From Mugil cephalus (taxonomy: Eukaryota > Chordata > Actinopteri > Mugiliformes > Mugilidae), in the NCBI RefSeq assembly GCF_022458985.1, contig NC_061777.1, positions 12,055,668 through 12,119,667 on the forward strand: 64,000 nucleotides of DNA. Direction: 5' to 3'. The translations under genes were made by a program, and so were the position numbers. The notes below the pieces were generated by a model. That model was not told the DNA's origin. It did no database searches and saw only the letters and a list, made by a program, of their open reading frames with translations. This document shows positions 12,286-25,718 of the stretch, piece by piece (the stretch's first letter is position 1; each line of letters opens with the position of its first letter).

Positions 12286-15200
12286 GTGTGAACTTGTTTA
12301 GCAAAGGAAGGAACATTTACATTTAAGTCCCACCCATTGACTGTATGGTCCCACCCTATGGAAGACAGTAACCTATCGTCGCTGATAAGGCCACGCCCCA
12401 TTATGGGTGAAAACAAAGGAGAAGTTGCTGCATTCTGTATTGTTCTTTTAACAATTTAAAGGCAAAACTCTGAGTTTTTTTGTGCTCCCCTTAAGAGAGA
12501 GGGACAAAACCCAAATAAATGTAAGTCTTCAGGCCATAAAACGGACGGACAAAGATGGAAAGCCGTGAGACCCTGACAGTCGATACAAACTCTTTATCAC
12601 TTATGATGCTAACGTTAGCTAATGTGTCATCGCAGGTGTTAGTTACAATGCTGAAAATTCAAAATTGATGTTAAAAAGTCAAAGTAGTGTATGCTGATGC
12701 TGAACTGAAATGACAGTAGGTAATGACAGACCACAGAGTTAGGTTCTGTGGAGCATTTTTTAATGAAAACGTCAAATTACCCAGAGATTCAATGAGGTAA
12801 GAGTAAATGTCCGGGTATGACGCCTCCAGCCTTCTGTCAGTAGCTATATGGACATACAGTCCCTATTTTTTCACTTTATTCTATGTAACATTGCCATTCG
12901 TGGCTTGGCAACAACTTATTTTATATTTTGTATTTGCGAGGAGTAGTTTATTTCCATCCAAATGGGGGCGTGGCCTAATTTGCTGCTGTCATATGTGGCT
13001 CTAAACCATGATGATAGTATCATATAAAATATTATAGTCCGTTTAAATATGTATTATAAATAACCTTTTACAATCATATCACAGCTTAAAGCACTTTGTG
13101 TGGCAATTTCATAACTATACACATTTTTACACTGAAACACTTACCAGTGAAGGTCCGTCAAGTGTACTCATCTGCCTCATACTGCTATTAAATTTGGTGG
13201 AAACCAAATCACTGAACTGTAGTCTATCACTCTCAAGTAGCTGGTGCCTGTTTCTGAGTGTCTTCGAGTAAGTTTTTCACCGACGTAAACTGTAGCTGGT
13301 CAAAAGGAAGTCCGACATCTTTGGCAGTGCCATTCAGGGTGAGTCCGTCACATCATCTCAGGGGCTGCCTCTTTGATTGATGCGGCGTGTCACATCGGAG
13401 TGGACAGCTTCCACTCCAGCAGCAGCTACTGTTCTCTCTGCCTGCGAGCTGTTTCCTAACATTACACTTTAACACAGACAGAAGCGCTGGGGAATCACGT
13501 CATCAACCGGCCCGGCTTCCAGTCTTCTGCTTTTCCTCCTTGGCGTGAGGAGCTTACACAGGGTTAAAACTGGCAAAGGATTAGAAATAAGCTTGTTTGA
13601 TATTAGGCTGGAAGACACTACGGTTCGGTGATGGTGCTATCTCGTTACAACCGTGATCCCACGATGAGCATCCTCTGTTTCAAGTGATGTACAACAATAC
13701 AATACCTGACTTTGACCTAGTGTGAATTGTATATTCCGATAGAAGAGACAATTTCCACATTCATAACACATTCACGTGCAATTTCCGGCTTTGAAACAAA
13801 AGCTTATTTGTGCTAAAGTAAGGCGATCTCCTCACTCATACATAGAGATTTACCGTCGCTCGTATGAATACACACACACGATACAGCGCAGGTGTGAGGC
13901 AGAGGTCGCGAGTTGTAAAGCACATTCTCTGGTTTCACTTGAATATTTAACCATCTGAGCTCACACCTCTCACACGACAACACGCAGGTGATAGTGTTAC
14001 GGTCATTCCTCTCGCCCCCTTCCTACTACGACCCTAAAGGTCACGTGGGAAAATACTGCGTTCGTCAAAGTCTCGTTTATTAACGCACGATCAAATTGCT
14101 TTATTATGTAAAATGTATCCTTTTTTAAAAAGGAGTGCAGAAAAATCATTTTTTTCAGTATTTGTCTGCACTCGAGAAAATGAACCCTGCAGGATTCAAA
14201 ACTTCATTTGACTTTTTTTTCCCCATAAAATTTACTGGTTTATGGTGTTTACTTTGCCTCTGTCTGAATCAGTGTATGTTCCTATCAGCAGTTCAGTGCA
14301 GCGATGTCTGATAACATGTCCGTGTGTGTGTGTGTGTGGTAACAGTGATGAGTGGGGAGTCTGCGGCTGGTGGTCCAGACCGGAGGTTTGGATGCAGGCC
14401 AGTTGATGATCAGTGCAGTGCTGTTACAGCTCCATGTTAATCCCCTCTGCCTCTGTTTTGTGTTTCTTGAACCACAGAGCTGAGCGCTGACCGCGTGGCA
14501 GGCCTGTTTCTGGCAAGCTCTTTCTTTATACTTTTTTTACTGTCTATTTTACTGTAGAACTGTTACACTGTAATCCACTGTAATCCTCTCCTGTGAAGTG
14601 GGAATTTCTGATTCAAACATCTTAAAATTGCCGTTATCAGATGTGAGCAAGATGTCAGGTCTTGATCTGAAAAGTCACTGTGAGACAGAGTCAGTATTTT
14701 GTTGGCGTCATGCGTCCTGAATCGGTAGCTGCATTGTTTTCACCCACGATGACTCCACTTTCTTCTCCTGTGGTCGTCCTTATAACTGTCTGAGTCATAC
14801 TAGCAGATTCTACGGCAGCGACACAAAGAGGCTCTTTAGTTTGACGGACCGCCGTTAACGTTTGGGTCATCATTTATATATTTTCTCACGGCGACTGGCA
14901 CAATAGTGGCTAAAAGGACTCTGGCTGCAATCACGTCCTCCTGTAAACAATTCCATTTGAATTTAATTGATGATAATTTGAGCTATTTTATCTCTAAACG
15001 AGGTCGATGTATAACAGCGTAGTCACCACGTTGCTTCAGTCATAACTGGAGAAAGGAACTTCACATGCCCTCATATTTACCCTCTGTTACTAATACCAAA
15101 AGATTTCAATCAATTTAAATACAACATTATGATTCGATTAATTATTTGACAATATGTACATTTGGATTTGGTTTCTCTGGATAGCCCCGCAACTTGCTAG

Positions 15201-17304
15201 ACACCACCATTGTGCAAAGATACTAATGTGCACATATGGTGCAGTGAACCTTCTCAGCGGTCTGTGATGTAGCGTCCAGGTGTCAACGAGTACAGTTCTT
15301 CCAGTGTTTAGCACCTGTTCAGGACACCACCGTTCCTTTAACCGCAAACGTTTGTGTTGTGTTTCACTCCGGTGGAACATTATCCTTCATTACAAGCTCC
15401 TCTGACACCATCAACAAAAGACTCATCGGACTAATGACACTATCTTCTAGCCGTCATTTGGTTCTAATGGTTTCTTAGGCTGTCTACAGTTAAGCTTTAT
15501 GTTTTCGACAGTTGGGGAAGAGTCAGCTCAGGTATATGCATGTTTAACTGGTCTCATATTGTTCACTATATATTATATATAAGTGTTTGGTTACCTTTAA
15601 AACAAACCGTCATCTATGAGTCGTTTTGACTCTGCAGGACAAGTAACTTGATTGTGGTTTGGATCTGGAAGGCGTAGACCAAGAAGAGGCTGCGGAAAGT
15701 GTTGAGTCACTCGGCGTGCAGCATTTTCTACCAGAAAGCAGCTAAATATTTTCTTTCTTTTATTCTTTTCTTCTTTTCTTTTATACATTGTGTCACCACG
15801 GTGATGGACCAAAAGGTCAAACACACGGACACGACTTCTCCGGGACATTTCTTGGCAGTATTGCCGCCAAAACAGAACTGTCGAGGCCAACGCGTCCACC
15901 TCCGAGATGCTAACCGTCAACCTCTATTAATCTGGAGCATTCCCAGCGTGGGATGTCTCTTTCTGTAAGATATCTCACATAATGTAGAAAAAAAAGGAAA
16001 GGGGCTTGGCGAGCTGCGGTTTTGGCATCTAGCTGCTGGACCAGGAGACAGGCAGAGGAAGGGCAGCGAAATGTGAGAGAACGGGAGTGGATCAGATATC
16101 CGGCACACACATTAGTTAAGCAAGACACATATTCTCTTCTCATGTTCTCCGGTTCCCACATCTTTGTCTTCATCGTGGTCTTCTTCTCTTGCACCTTTTA
16201 ATCAAACTGTATTATTATTGTCCTCCCTTTCTCTTCCAACATACACTTGAGCTCTGCACCTCGTTGCTCTTTCATCAAAGTTGTTTTCTTTACGCTGTAA
16301 GATCCTTGGGCAATCACCTTTGATCCATTGTTCTTCCAACTCGTTTCTTCTTTGCTCATTGTCAGCCGACTTCTTCCTTTTAATCCTATTCTATAGGAGC
16401 TGTGTGGGTCACCTAATCTCTCGTGTGTTTTATGCTTCTTCTTGTCATTTGATAACTTCAGATTCCGTTTGTCTTTTCATGTTTTGCCTCACTGAGAAGG
16501 CTTATACCTGTTGCTCTTATGAACTTACACACAAAAGCCAAAAAAAAAAGGTTTATTAATCACCAAATTATTTTTAACAAGAGTATTTTCTCAAATTAGC
16601 AACCGGAACTTAGATTTAGATAGACTTAAATCATTCATAAAGGAAATTGCTTAAACAAGGGAAATTGCTTGGATCTGTTAAGACCAGCATGTAAAAAAGT
16701 GTAAGTATGAATTACTGAACTAGCGACTAGAAAATATATCTTGCACTTTTTCCTACCAGAATCAGATGCTCTGCTGATCAAGCAAGCAGTGCAAAGGGAA
16801 ACGTTTAATGAAAGTTTAACTCCCCTTATAAGAAAACACCACAATTAAGATCACTCGGGACACGTCTCCTTTTAAAATGTCCTGTGGAGCTTTTGAACGG
16901 CAGTAGCGCGACTTAGCAATCCCACCATACAGTGTGTTAAAAAAGTGGACGAAGCCACCATGATGTCACCCTCTGGTTTTCAGATCTTCACATTTTTATT
17001 TATTTATTTATTTATTGAAGAAACTATGACTGGGAACCTGAGGACACCATGAACAGCCATATGTATGGTAAGCCACGCATCAAAGGTTACACTGCTTTAT
17101 TATTAGTTACTTACACTGAACATGTATTTTAGAAAAACTTAACCCTGTATCGACAACACAGACTCGTTAGAAATATCTGTACCATGAGAAGGTCGAATGA
17201 GGAGTGGATTCATTGTTTTTTTCACAGTGTTAAGCATCTTATTGCCGGCCATTAGAAAGAATGCAGGTTTACTAGAGGCTATGCCCACGTCTATTCAGCC
17301 TATG
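12286..17304. other. Intergenic DNA without a supported gene
   Basis: About 5 kb with no exon-like open frame that has credible splice sites and composition. A (TG)n tract lies at about 14321-14339 and a (TTTA)n tract at about 16995-17014. The short frames are scattered on both strands and overlap each other, as expected by chance. Confidence 0.4.
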
Positions 17305-17609
17305 CCAATCATGTATAACATTATGACCACCTTCCTAGCATTGTGTAGGTCTCCTTTGTGCCTCGAGAACAGTTTCTGAGTTGTTCCTAAATCATTTTTT
17401 TGTGTTTTGTGCGTCTGTTTTGAGTGCTACCATCAAAGAGTGTCATTGCTATGGGGTGGGGGTGTCTGGTCTGGTCTAGGTGGGTGGTACATGTCTAAGT
17501 AATAGCCACACAAATGCACGAATGGTCCAGCAGCACACTGTATTATCTCAAGGTGGTCAATGTTATTTACTTCTCCTATTGGTGGTTTAATGTTGTGGCT
17601 GATCGGTGT
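17305..17609 (-). mobile_element. Tc1/mariner-derived element, family A copy 3
   Basis: Reverse orientation. It has ATAACATTATGACCACCTTC at its start and TTTAATGTTGTGGCTGATCG at its end, with an internally deleted middle (about 305 bp). Confidence 0.8.
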
Positions 17610-18074
17610 ATGTTCCCCATGTTGTTTTTGATGGTCCACACACATGCGTGCAGCACATTTGCTATGTGAAAAAGATGATTTTGCCATGTGAATAGTCTCA
17701 TACCCCTTTAATATGAAAATAAATCATATTTGATTTAAACCTTTGGCACACTCTGAGATATCACATCACAGTAATAAATAACATTTATTCATTTTATATA
17801 TATATATATATAAAAAAACAAAATAAATATCAATAAGTTAATGATAAATTCAAGACTTCATAAATACATTTCATATGCGGATACCTTTTCTGTGTAACAT
17901 ACGTACTACGCACAGACAGAGTGAGCGTGTTGAATCATCATTTGTGTCTTTTTGGTGTGGGAACATCAGATGAAATCATGTTTAACGTAACGTTGATCTA
18001 CGTTCAGAGGAAAGACGTTAATCTTAAGGGATCGTACTGGTGGGGTAAAAACATAACTGATGCCATGTCCCGTC

Positions 18075-18080
18075 TTTATT
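18075..18080 (-). terminator. Candidate gdnf polyadenylation signal
   Basis: AATAAA on the minus strand (TTTATT on plus), about 137 nt downstream of the gdnf stop. Another TTTATT lies at about 17783. Actual use is unproven. Confidence 0.35.
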
Positions 18081-18216
18081 GACTCTTTTACTGGTGGATT
18101 CACATCACACACGATCACGTTATGTCGAAACATTTCCTCGAAACATACGAAAAGGAGAAACACTCAACATCATACTTCAAAGTTGGGGGTAAGAACACAC
18201 AAAGACTGACACGCGC

Positions 18217-19717
18217 TCACACGCAGCCACATTTTCTGGCGGAGTGCTTCCTAATGGTGTGGTAAACGAGGCTGTCGTCCAAAAACGAGAGGTCATCGTC
18301 GAACGCTGTTGGCCGACAGCAAGCCTGAGGGGGCGTGTCTTTGGTAGGAAGCCTCCTGTTGTGGATGAGATTGTGAAGGATTTTGTCGTAGTTCATCTCA
18401 GACTTCCTGCAGGGTCCGGCGCAGTACCTAAATATCATTTCCTCGCTGGAGCTGTAGCCCAGGCCGAGGTCCGACACGTTGAGGTGGATCTGTTTGAGCG
18501 CGCAGCCCTGTCCCCGTCCACTGCCACCACCTCCTTTCGCCCTCCTGCCTGTCCCCCCACCACCACCACCGCCGCCACCACCACCACCTCTTCCTCCTTT
18601 ACCACTCTCCTGACTTGCCCCCTTCTTCCTCTGCCTCCTGTTTCGAGTCCTGCCGCTCGAGTTTTCCTCGGGGGAAGAGGAGGAGGTCGCTGAAGAGGAG
18701 GTAGTCGAGGACACGGCGGATGAGGACGAGCGACGTATTCTGCTGATGGTGACTTTTATGAAGTCCACCACATCTTCAAACTCACTGGGGAGAGACTCCT
18801 CCATGGCGTCTGAAACACATTAAGAGAATTACGACGACGTATCACATTAAACGGCACATGTTGTTCCACTCACACTGGCTATTGAACACAGTGCCACTCA
18901 ACTACACATAGAAATGCGGAAATAGTACTTTTTTTTTTTCCTGCAGTAGAATTCCATTTGTACTGATTCATCCGTCTTACAAATGGATGCCATTCATATC
19001 TATCCACCAGCCAGTTTCATGTTTGAGCAGGCTTTTAAGATATACAGTGTCCACAGTGTACAGTGCCACACAGTTTAACATTTGGTGCATTGTTAAGTCA
19101 CGTTATATAACAAAAATCTAATTAGTTCTCTCATTCTTTCTGCCAGTAAACATATTATAATGACGTTTGAGAGAGACAGCAAGAAGATATTCTCTCTAAG
19201 AAACTAAATCACACTTCATTTTTTTTTCCAATAAGTGGATTAAGCTCATTAAAATGTTTGTTGCTAAGGATTAAGATGTTGCATTATAGCGTAAATAGGC
19301 CTTTGTTGTCTTCATGTTTTCACTCTTGCAATCAAGTAGATGCATTTTAAAAGTTTATTTTTTTCTTTTTGGAGACAGAAAACAATGGGTTTTATGTGTA
19401 AAAAAAAAAAAAGAAAAAGAAAGAAAAAATTTCATTGGATTTTTGGCACTTTTGACACTCCATAGATAAACGTGCAGACTCTTACATATTTCTCCTCCGG
19501 CCAGCGTCTCTTCACTCTCAGCTGTATCGGCGCGGCCGATGCCCGGGGAAGAAACCGAGAGACGGATCTGGACAGGCGGCAGCTCCAGGGGGCTCTCGGC
19601 GGCGCGCCCTCTCCTCGTGGTGGACGCGAGCCGCGGTCGCCTCCGGAGCAGCGGCGGGCCGGCGTGCACGGCGCTCAGCAGTATCAAACAAGTGGTCAGG
19701 CTATCCCATAACTTCAT
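18217..19717 (-). CDS. gdnf: Glial cell line-derived neurotrophic factor (GDNF) precursor
   Basis: Two coding exons on the minus strand: 19717-19486 and 18809-18217, joined phase 1 to phase 1 through a GTAAGA donor and a TTTCAG acceptor. They give 274 residues plus stop. A signal peptide begins MKLWDSLTTCLILLSAVHAG, matching the GDNF start MKLWD. The prodomain ends at a furin-type RIRR-S site. The mature C-terminal domain has the seven-cysteine GDNF/TGF-beta cystine knot, with HLNVSDLGLGY, FRYCAGPC, ACCRPTAFDDDLSFLDD and the C-terminal KCGCV. The secreted dimer signals through GFRalpha1 and RET. Unusual points are a long Ser-rich then Gly-rich insertion between the furin site and the knot (human GDNF is 211 aa), and NLI where mammals have the NLS glycosylation sequon. 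Teleosts may carry gdnfa and gdnfb; I cannot tell which this is. Confidence 0.95.
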
Positions 19718-20300
19718 TGTCCACCTCAGTCCGACGGAAGGACATGGCGCGATGCAAAATCAACAAGTATCATCTGACAGAAGCGATAATCACCATAATG
19801 AGGACGATCAGTTGGAGGGAGAAAGCCAGAGCGCGCTCGTCGGTTCGGGTCCCCGCAACTGAAAATGGTGATGATCAATGCGTAATTGCCTGCACGCCTG
19901 TAAGCTGCACGCAATGCCTCGGATGCCAGCTGGCAAACACCGTGCAGCGTGGCGCAACATCAAGAGCCCCAAGCCTGGGTAAAAAATGCAAAGCTTCTGG
20001 ACTTGAATGCAACACTCTGAAGACAAAATAACTCCCAGTTTAGTCCTTCGCCCGGGTTTCCATTCAGTACGCACGGTTCCTCCTGTTTCACAAGGCAGCG
20101 CCGCGCCGCGCACTCCAGCTCATCCAACTCACCATCAGTCCTGACGACTGAGGCGAGAGAAGACGCGAGAGAGGCAGGGAGTGCTGGTGACGTCTGACGG
20201 TCCATCCTCCGCTTCTTCCTGTCTCCTCCCATGCAGACCACACGGAGGGATGGAGCCCAGACTGCAGCCTGAACTTGGGGTGCAGAGGTGGTGAGAGAAA
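19718..20300 (-). promoter_or_regulatory. GC-rich gdnf 5' flank / probable 5' UTR and promoter
   Basis: GC content and CpG frequency rise sharply from gdnf exon 1 to about 20.29 kb compared with the AT-rich surroundings, as in a CpG-island promoter. A CRE-like TGACGTCT lies at 20188-20195. No clear TATA box was seen, and mammalian GDNF has upstream non-coding exons, so the transcription start could be further away. Open frames on both strands here are by-products of high GC. Confidence 0.45.
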
Positions 20301-20871
20301 GTTATGAAAAGAGGCTCATTCTGTGTACTCAGATGGCCGAGAGGGAATGGGGAGTTTCACAGTTTCCACTAACAACCCTACCGAGCTCCCCATCACAGTT
20401 TCCCAGTTTGGTTGACGTTGGACGGGAAACGTGTTTCTAATCAGCCAGTCTAAACACACGGAGTAGATTGTGTTGCCACTTGTAACCGCAGTGTGTCTGA
20501 AATCACACTGTTTTCCAGTTAAAGCGCAAATGACATTGGACGTCAAGGGCTTTGATCTGATATCCGTTACAGCTGAACGATTTCAGTGAGTAATTTCCTG
20601 AGAAAATATTTCCTGTCCTTCATTTCAGGAAAAGTAAATCTTATTTAAATGCAATTGTGTCAGTTGTTAGAGACAGCCTTCATCCTGATAGATTTCTATT
20701 GATTTAATGGCCCTTTTGCTTGGTTTAAGGTAGACTACTGGCTGAAGTGGTGCAAAGCATAATTTTTGATAAAATAAACTGTATAAACATGCAATGCATG
20801 CAGGAATATACCGTTCTGTCTGATCATTTTAATTTGAGAACATAGCAATAAATAAATGTTGGCAATGGCAA

Positions 20872-21171
20872 TGTCAGGCATAACATTAGGACCACCTTCC
20901 TTATATTTTTAGGTCTCCCTTGTGCCTCCAAAACAGTTGTGACTCATCAGAGAATGGACGCGGGTCTTCTGAGGGCGCCCTGTGGTGTCTGGCTACAGAT
21001 TGTTTTTGTGCGTGTCTGTGCCAGGCTGCATCCTGCTGGAGATGGTTCCTGGTCTGGTCTAGGTGGGTGGTATGTGCCTATGCAACATCCACACGAATTC
21101 CAGGTCCAAACACTGGTCAGCGTAATTAACTTCTCCGGACCGGTGGTTTTAATGTTGTGGCGGATTGGTGC
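20872..21171 (-). mobile_element. Tc1/mariner-derived element, family A copy 4
   Basis: Reverse orientation. GTCAGGCATAACATTAGGAC at the start and TTTTAATGTTGTGGCGGATT at the end. The interior is shortened and mutated. Confidence 0.78.
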
Positions 21172-22263
21172 ATGTTGAATGACTTCAGCCAGATCAAACA
21201 TGAGTGGAAGAGGTCTGAGGAGTTCATGCGGCCTCTAGTTAAGAGCAGTTCAAATATATCTTTTACTTCACAACAGTAAAACGAACTAAACTCAGACATC
21301 TTTAATGTTTTTAGTCTTTATTCAGGACAGACACAACAAATGGTATGAAGAGTATGTAGGACAATGTAAACCACACACACTTATCTGATTGAAAGTGCAG
21401 ATGGATGATGATCCAGTTTAGACACATGAAAAATGCTTCAGGGGGCAACAGACAACAGATCTAATTTCTCTTCTATTTAAAGGAACATAAGTGTTTTTGA
21501 CTTCTTTTTTTTTTTTAACCCCGGAGTTATTGTGCAAACTTTCTCCCTTTCATGTTGTTCTTCGCGTCCCATTTTACAAGCAGCAGACGTGTATTTCATT
21601 TTCTTTTTGCTTTTGCGGTGACTGTCGCGGATAAAACGTGCCGCTGCTCTTTCCATTTCCTCCAGTCAAGTTTCAGGAAGGCCTTAAAGTTTACAGCAGT
21701 CCGCGAACAAAGCTGATGCGAAACGCATATATCCGAAGGCATTTGTGCAGTGTACGCACTAGGGTAAACACACGGCACAGACACTTCTTGAAGAACCTTG
21801 AGGCATGGCCTTTCAGGATGAATCATGTTTGTGTCAGTGTCTGCACATTGTATTGTAATCACTACACTGAACGTGCAAAAGCGATTTGTGCGTCTGAATT
21901 TGCTGTAGGCTCGTACAGGGCAACGGTTTTCTTCCACTTGACTTCTTAGAAGTTAGCCCACTAATCACTCAGAAGAGGCTTCCCTTCCCCGCTGCATTGC
22001 TTCCTTAACTGTATGGAAATACCTCATCCTACAGCAATTACACCCTCGCCGAGCAACAGATACACCAAACAGATGTCCGTTTCCTTTCTTGTGAGCCACG
22101 GGGGCTACTCGGGGGGCTGACCTGTAATTGAATCTGTCAGCCACTTTTGGGTCCAGTTTGACTCACATGTAACAGACTAATTACACGGGGTCATTTCACC
22201 CATTATTATCGACCTTATTTTGAGCCTTGTTTAGCATAAGCTGTTTAAACACATGTCTGCATG
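21172..22263. other. Intergenic spacer
   Basis: No gene is supported. Two overlapping frames on opposite strands at about 21596-21949 lack splice context and resemblance to any protein I know. Confidence 0.4.
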
Positions 22264-22577
22264 CACTGATCAGCCACAAGATTAAAACCACTGACAGCAG
22301 GAGTAAATATCATTGACCATCTTGTAGCAGTTCAGTATTCAGCTGGGAAACTTTTGGACCTTTCATTCATTCATGTGGATGTTACTTTAGACATGTACCA
22401 CACACCTAGGCCAGGCCAGACACCCCCACCCCACTGAGATGTACTGGAACAAGCCTGATCCACGGAGACCCCTCCCCTGAACCCATAGGACCCAAAGACC
22501 CCCACTAACAAGATTCTGACACAAGGGAGACCCACACAATATTAGGAAGGTGGTCAAAATGTTAGTCTGATCAGTGC
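22264..22577 (+). mobile_element. Tc1/mariner-derived element, family A copy 5
   Basis: Forward orientation. It starts CACTGATCAGCCACAAGATT and ends GGTCAAAATGTTAGTCTGAT followed by CAGTGC. It is about 314 bp, with part of the decayed transposase 3' end. Confidence 0.8.
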
Positions 22578-25500
22578 CTTTAAACAGTCTATGATATCAT
22601 AAGCGGTCTCGTGTGAGTGAGCTTTTGTTTTCATGTCGTCCGTGTGAAGAGCAAAACCGGTGGATTTCTCCGTCACACCCTGTCAGAAGGCAAATCCATC
22701 TGACTTTGATAGTTTGATCCCAAGCAATGAACCGCAAATAAAACGGCTGCCCCACTGGAAGCCCCTGAAACACTGGCCTTTGCCCCTAAAAAGCTCAGGC
22801 GTCCGATTGTTTCTGATTGGATCATGTCTGTTACCGGACACCCTGTATGCTTTGACACTTGCAGTTTAAAGACAGACGCATCTTATGAAACTAATTTCGC
22901 TTATTTTAATCACTTGGCTTGCGCAAGGGAGTTCTCAACTTTCCATTTGATACGGCACTGTATAGATAAACAATTAGACTTTTTTTTATGCTGTCACATT
23001 CCATTAATAACAAAGGCTGGATCTATCTCCCTTCTCTCATGATAAAAGTAATACAAAACAGAACAGCACATATCAAACATCTACTGCAAGCGTTATGTAT
23101 GTGCCAGACCCTGACAAATCGTTGGAGATGCTCCACGAAAAGAGGATCTATGCAGCCCGTGTGAAGCAGTGTCATCCAGAAAGAATAATTATTTGTTTTC
23201 TTTCTCAGTAATTTATGATAAATGTCTGGTAGCTGAACATCCAGACACATCCAAATCAAAATCATTTACCGAACTTGCTGTCAGATTTGTTTGTTTGCGC
23301 TGATAATGTTTTCGCTGCATAAATCCAAACTGCTGTTAACTAACTGTTTTATTTATGCCAGATGGACGTACTATAACTAGGTTAACTTGTGTGTTCCCCC
23401 AGTAATCTGAGGTCAGTCGGTCGTGTATTGCTCCCTGAAGTCAAATTAAACCAATGAGAGGTGGCTCAGTTCACATCCCAGTGCCGTAACTGATGCCAAT
23501 TTCTGAACTTCTCGCCCCAGCCCCAGCCAATGACACATCGATGACTCCTTGCCCTAATTTTACCCTCACAGTTGTCGGACCTTGATGTTAGACTTCACAT
23601 TAAAGCTTGTTCCGCCAAATAAATTATGAGCTGAGCTTGAATTAATTTGTGTGCAAGAACAAGAAGATCCCTCGCATAATGAGTTTATAGATTTTAGGTG
23701 GTCAGTGGATCTCTGAATCGCGCCCCCTTTGCCGCGCCACAGCAGCAGTGTTTGGAGAGTAATCCACACCACATGTATTCTGGTGGAGCCTCAGGGTGAG
23801 AGTGATCAGGCTACAGGAGCTGTGAGCGTGGATGTTGTCTGCTGAGCTGAACCTCAGGGAGTTGGCTCAGAAATGTTAAAGTGAGGTCAGCAACACTTAA
23901 GATGTCTGAGCACTAATAAACCGTTTGCTATTTATTTGCCTCTAGTTTTGTAATTGTGGGTTAATGTGACATTATCGCTCTGCGGGTGACTGCGCGAAAA
24001 CTAAATGTTTAATTACATGGCGGTAATAAAAACTGGAAAAACATCACATTTGGTCATTTCTAACGCAGATCAGGAACCATGCTGACAGCAGTGAATCCAG
24101 ATGTGCTGTCCTCTCGCGCATGTGCATGTAGGACGTATATGCTGCCACTAGTGGACACTGTTTACCACTGATGGCGTCGATGTGTTCACCAAACATCCAC
24201 ATCCTACATCAACTTGCAGCACACTGGTTGCATTAATAACCTACATTTTCTGCAAAGAAGGCATTTATATCCAATTTTCAAATCAGCAAAGGCATTAACT
24301 GATATGTAGCCGATAATTATATTTGAAGGTTGGTTGTTAACATCACATGAGATGTGTGATGTGCAAAATAAAATAATAATAATAATAAATCCGCTCATCC
24401 TGCTGCTTTTAGTGATCCCTGTGGTGGGCTGAGAAAGAAACAATTAGTTCCTCTAACATCAAACGAAGCATGCCACGCACTTTTGGCTGCATTCCTTTGT
24501 TCCTCTCATGAACCTCAACAATTTTCTAAACCAGCAGCTTGGTTAATTTGCTTGTTTCCATTTAAAGTAGCAAACCATTTATTGAGCTTGGTTGCCAGAA
24601 GATAAGATAAGATAAGATAAGATAAGATAAGACAAGCAGGCTGGATGTCATGGCTTTTGTATAAGGCATGTGCATGACTTTGTCTATTCGTCCAGGAGAT
24701 GGAAGTATTGAGTCCTCTCTCGTGCGGTCCAGCGTCCATCGGCTCAGCTGCTGCTCATCACCATGTATATTGTTGTAAAACTTCCTTCGCTGCAGCCTAC
24801 ACAGCTAATCTGGGAGGCCATGCTATCACAGTTTTTTAGGCTTTGAGTTTTTCATTTTTCCATACTAGACTGCATTTTGTATAGTCTTACAAAGACTCAA
24901 GAGTGGCCAAAAAAAAAGATCTGACATTCGTTAGACTTCATTGTCCCCATGGGGAAATTCTTTTTCACAGCACCGTCTCCATTCCACCACAGTTCACCAA
25001 CAGAACAAGACACACGATAAAACACATGAGAGACACACATTTGAAAACATCCAGAGACCATACTCTGACCCATCTAGCGAGGCCTTTTGTTAAGGGCAGC
25101 AGGTATCTGGGTGTTTCCAAAGCGAGCCCGTCTAAACCTCAGTGCTCTGTATCTTCACCCTGAGGGGAGTGGAGTGAAGTGGGTGTTTAGTGGATGTGTG
25201 ATGTCCTGTTGCAATGCATGTAATGGCACTGTTACAAGAGGAAAAGACCTAAAACAGAATTGACTTAGTTTAGTGTGTTAGCTCATATACTCAAGATTCA
25301 AGATTCAAGATCTCTTTATTTATCCCGTCTCAAGATAACTGAGAACATAAATGTGACCGGACTTTGACATACGAGTCAAGGAAAAAATAGGATAAATAGG
25401 ATTAGAATAGGATAAAACTAAAAAAAAAATAAAAATCTTAAAAATAGTGTAAGAATGAGGTCCAATCTACAATCACAGACATGACATATATAGACATTTT

Positions 25501-25718
25501 AAAGTGTCTCAGTCCGGATCCAAAGTGTCTCAGTGTTTGTTAAATACAGTGTCCATAAAGTGTCTTGTATGTAGATGCAGATGTGCAGATCCTCAGATAT
25601 AGACTTTTTTTCTATTAGTACTTTTGAATTGTATCGTGATGTACTGACGCATGTTTCTTTTATTTTGGTTACCCCGTTTTCATCAGTGGGCTGGGCTAAA
25701 GAATAGTGGATCGGGTTA
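22578..25718. other. Intergenic spacer with non-LTR tails
   Basis: No gene is supported. A (GATAA)n tract lies at 24601-24630. About 24925-25010 (CTTCATTGTCCCCATGGGGA) and 25290-25470 (TCTCTTTATTTATCCCGTCT) resemble 3' tails of fish LINE families. The stretch 23400-23770 is repeat-poor and could be conserved non-coding DNA. Confidence 0.45.
24601..24630. repeat. (GATAA)n microsatellite
   Basis: Six perfect GATAA units, followed by a mutated GACAA unit. Confidence 0.95.

Noticed and set aside
15597..16559. Cluster of short frames on both strands
   Set aside because: They overlap one another, are pyrimidine-tract derived, and lack any consistent splice or domain evidence.
18244..18693. 149-codon plus-strand frame antisense to gdnf
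   Set aside because: It is the shadow of gdnf exon 2; its Thr/Pro-rich part is the complement of the poly-Gly codons.
19472..20241. Several overlapping frames on both strands at the gdnf 5' end
   Set aside because: GC-rich DNA lacks stop codons by composition; the frames disagree and only the minus-strand MKLWD frame matches a known protein.
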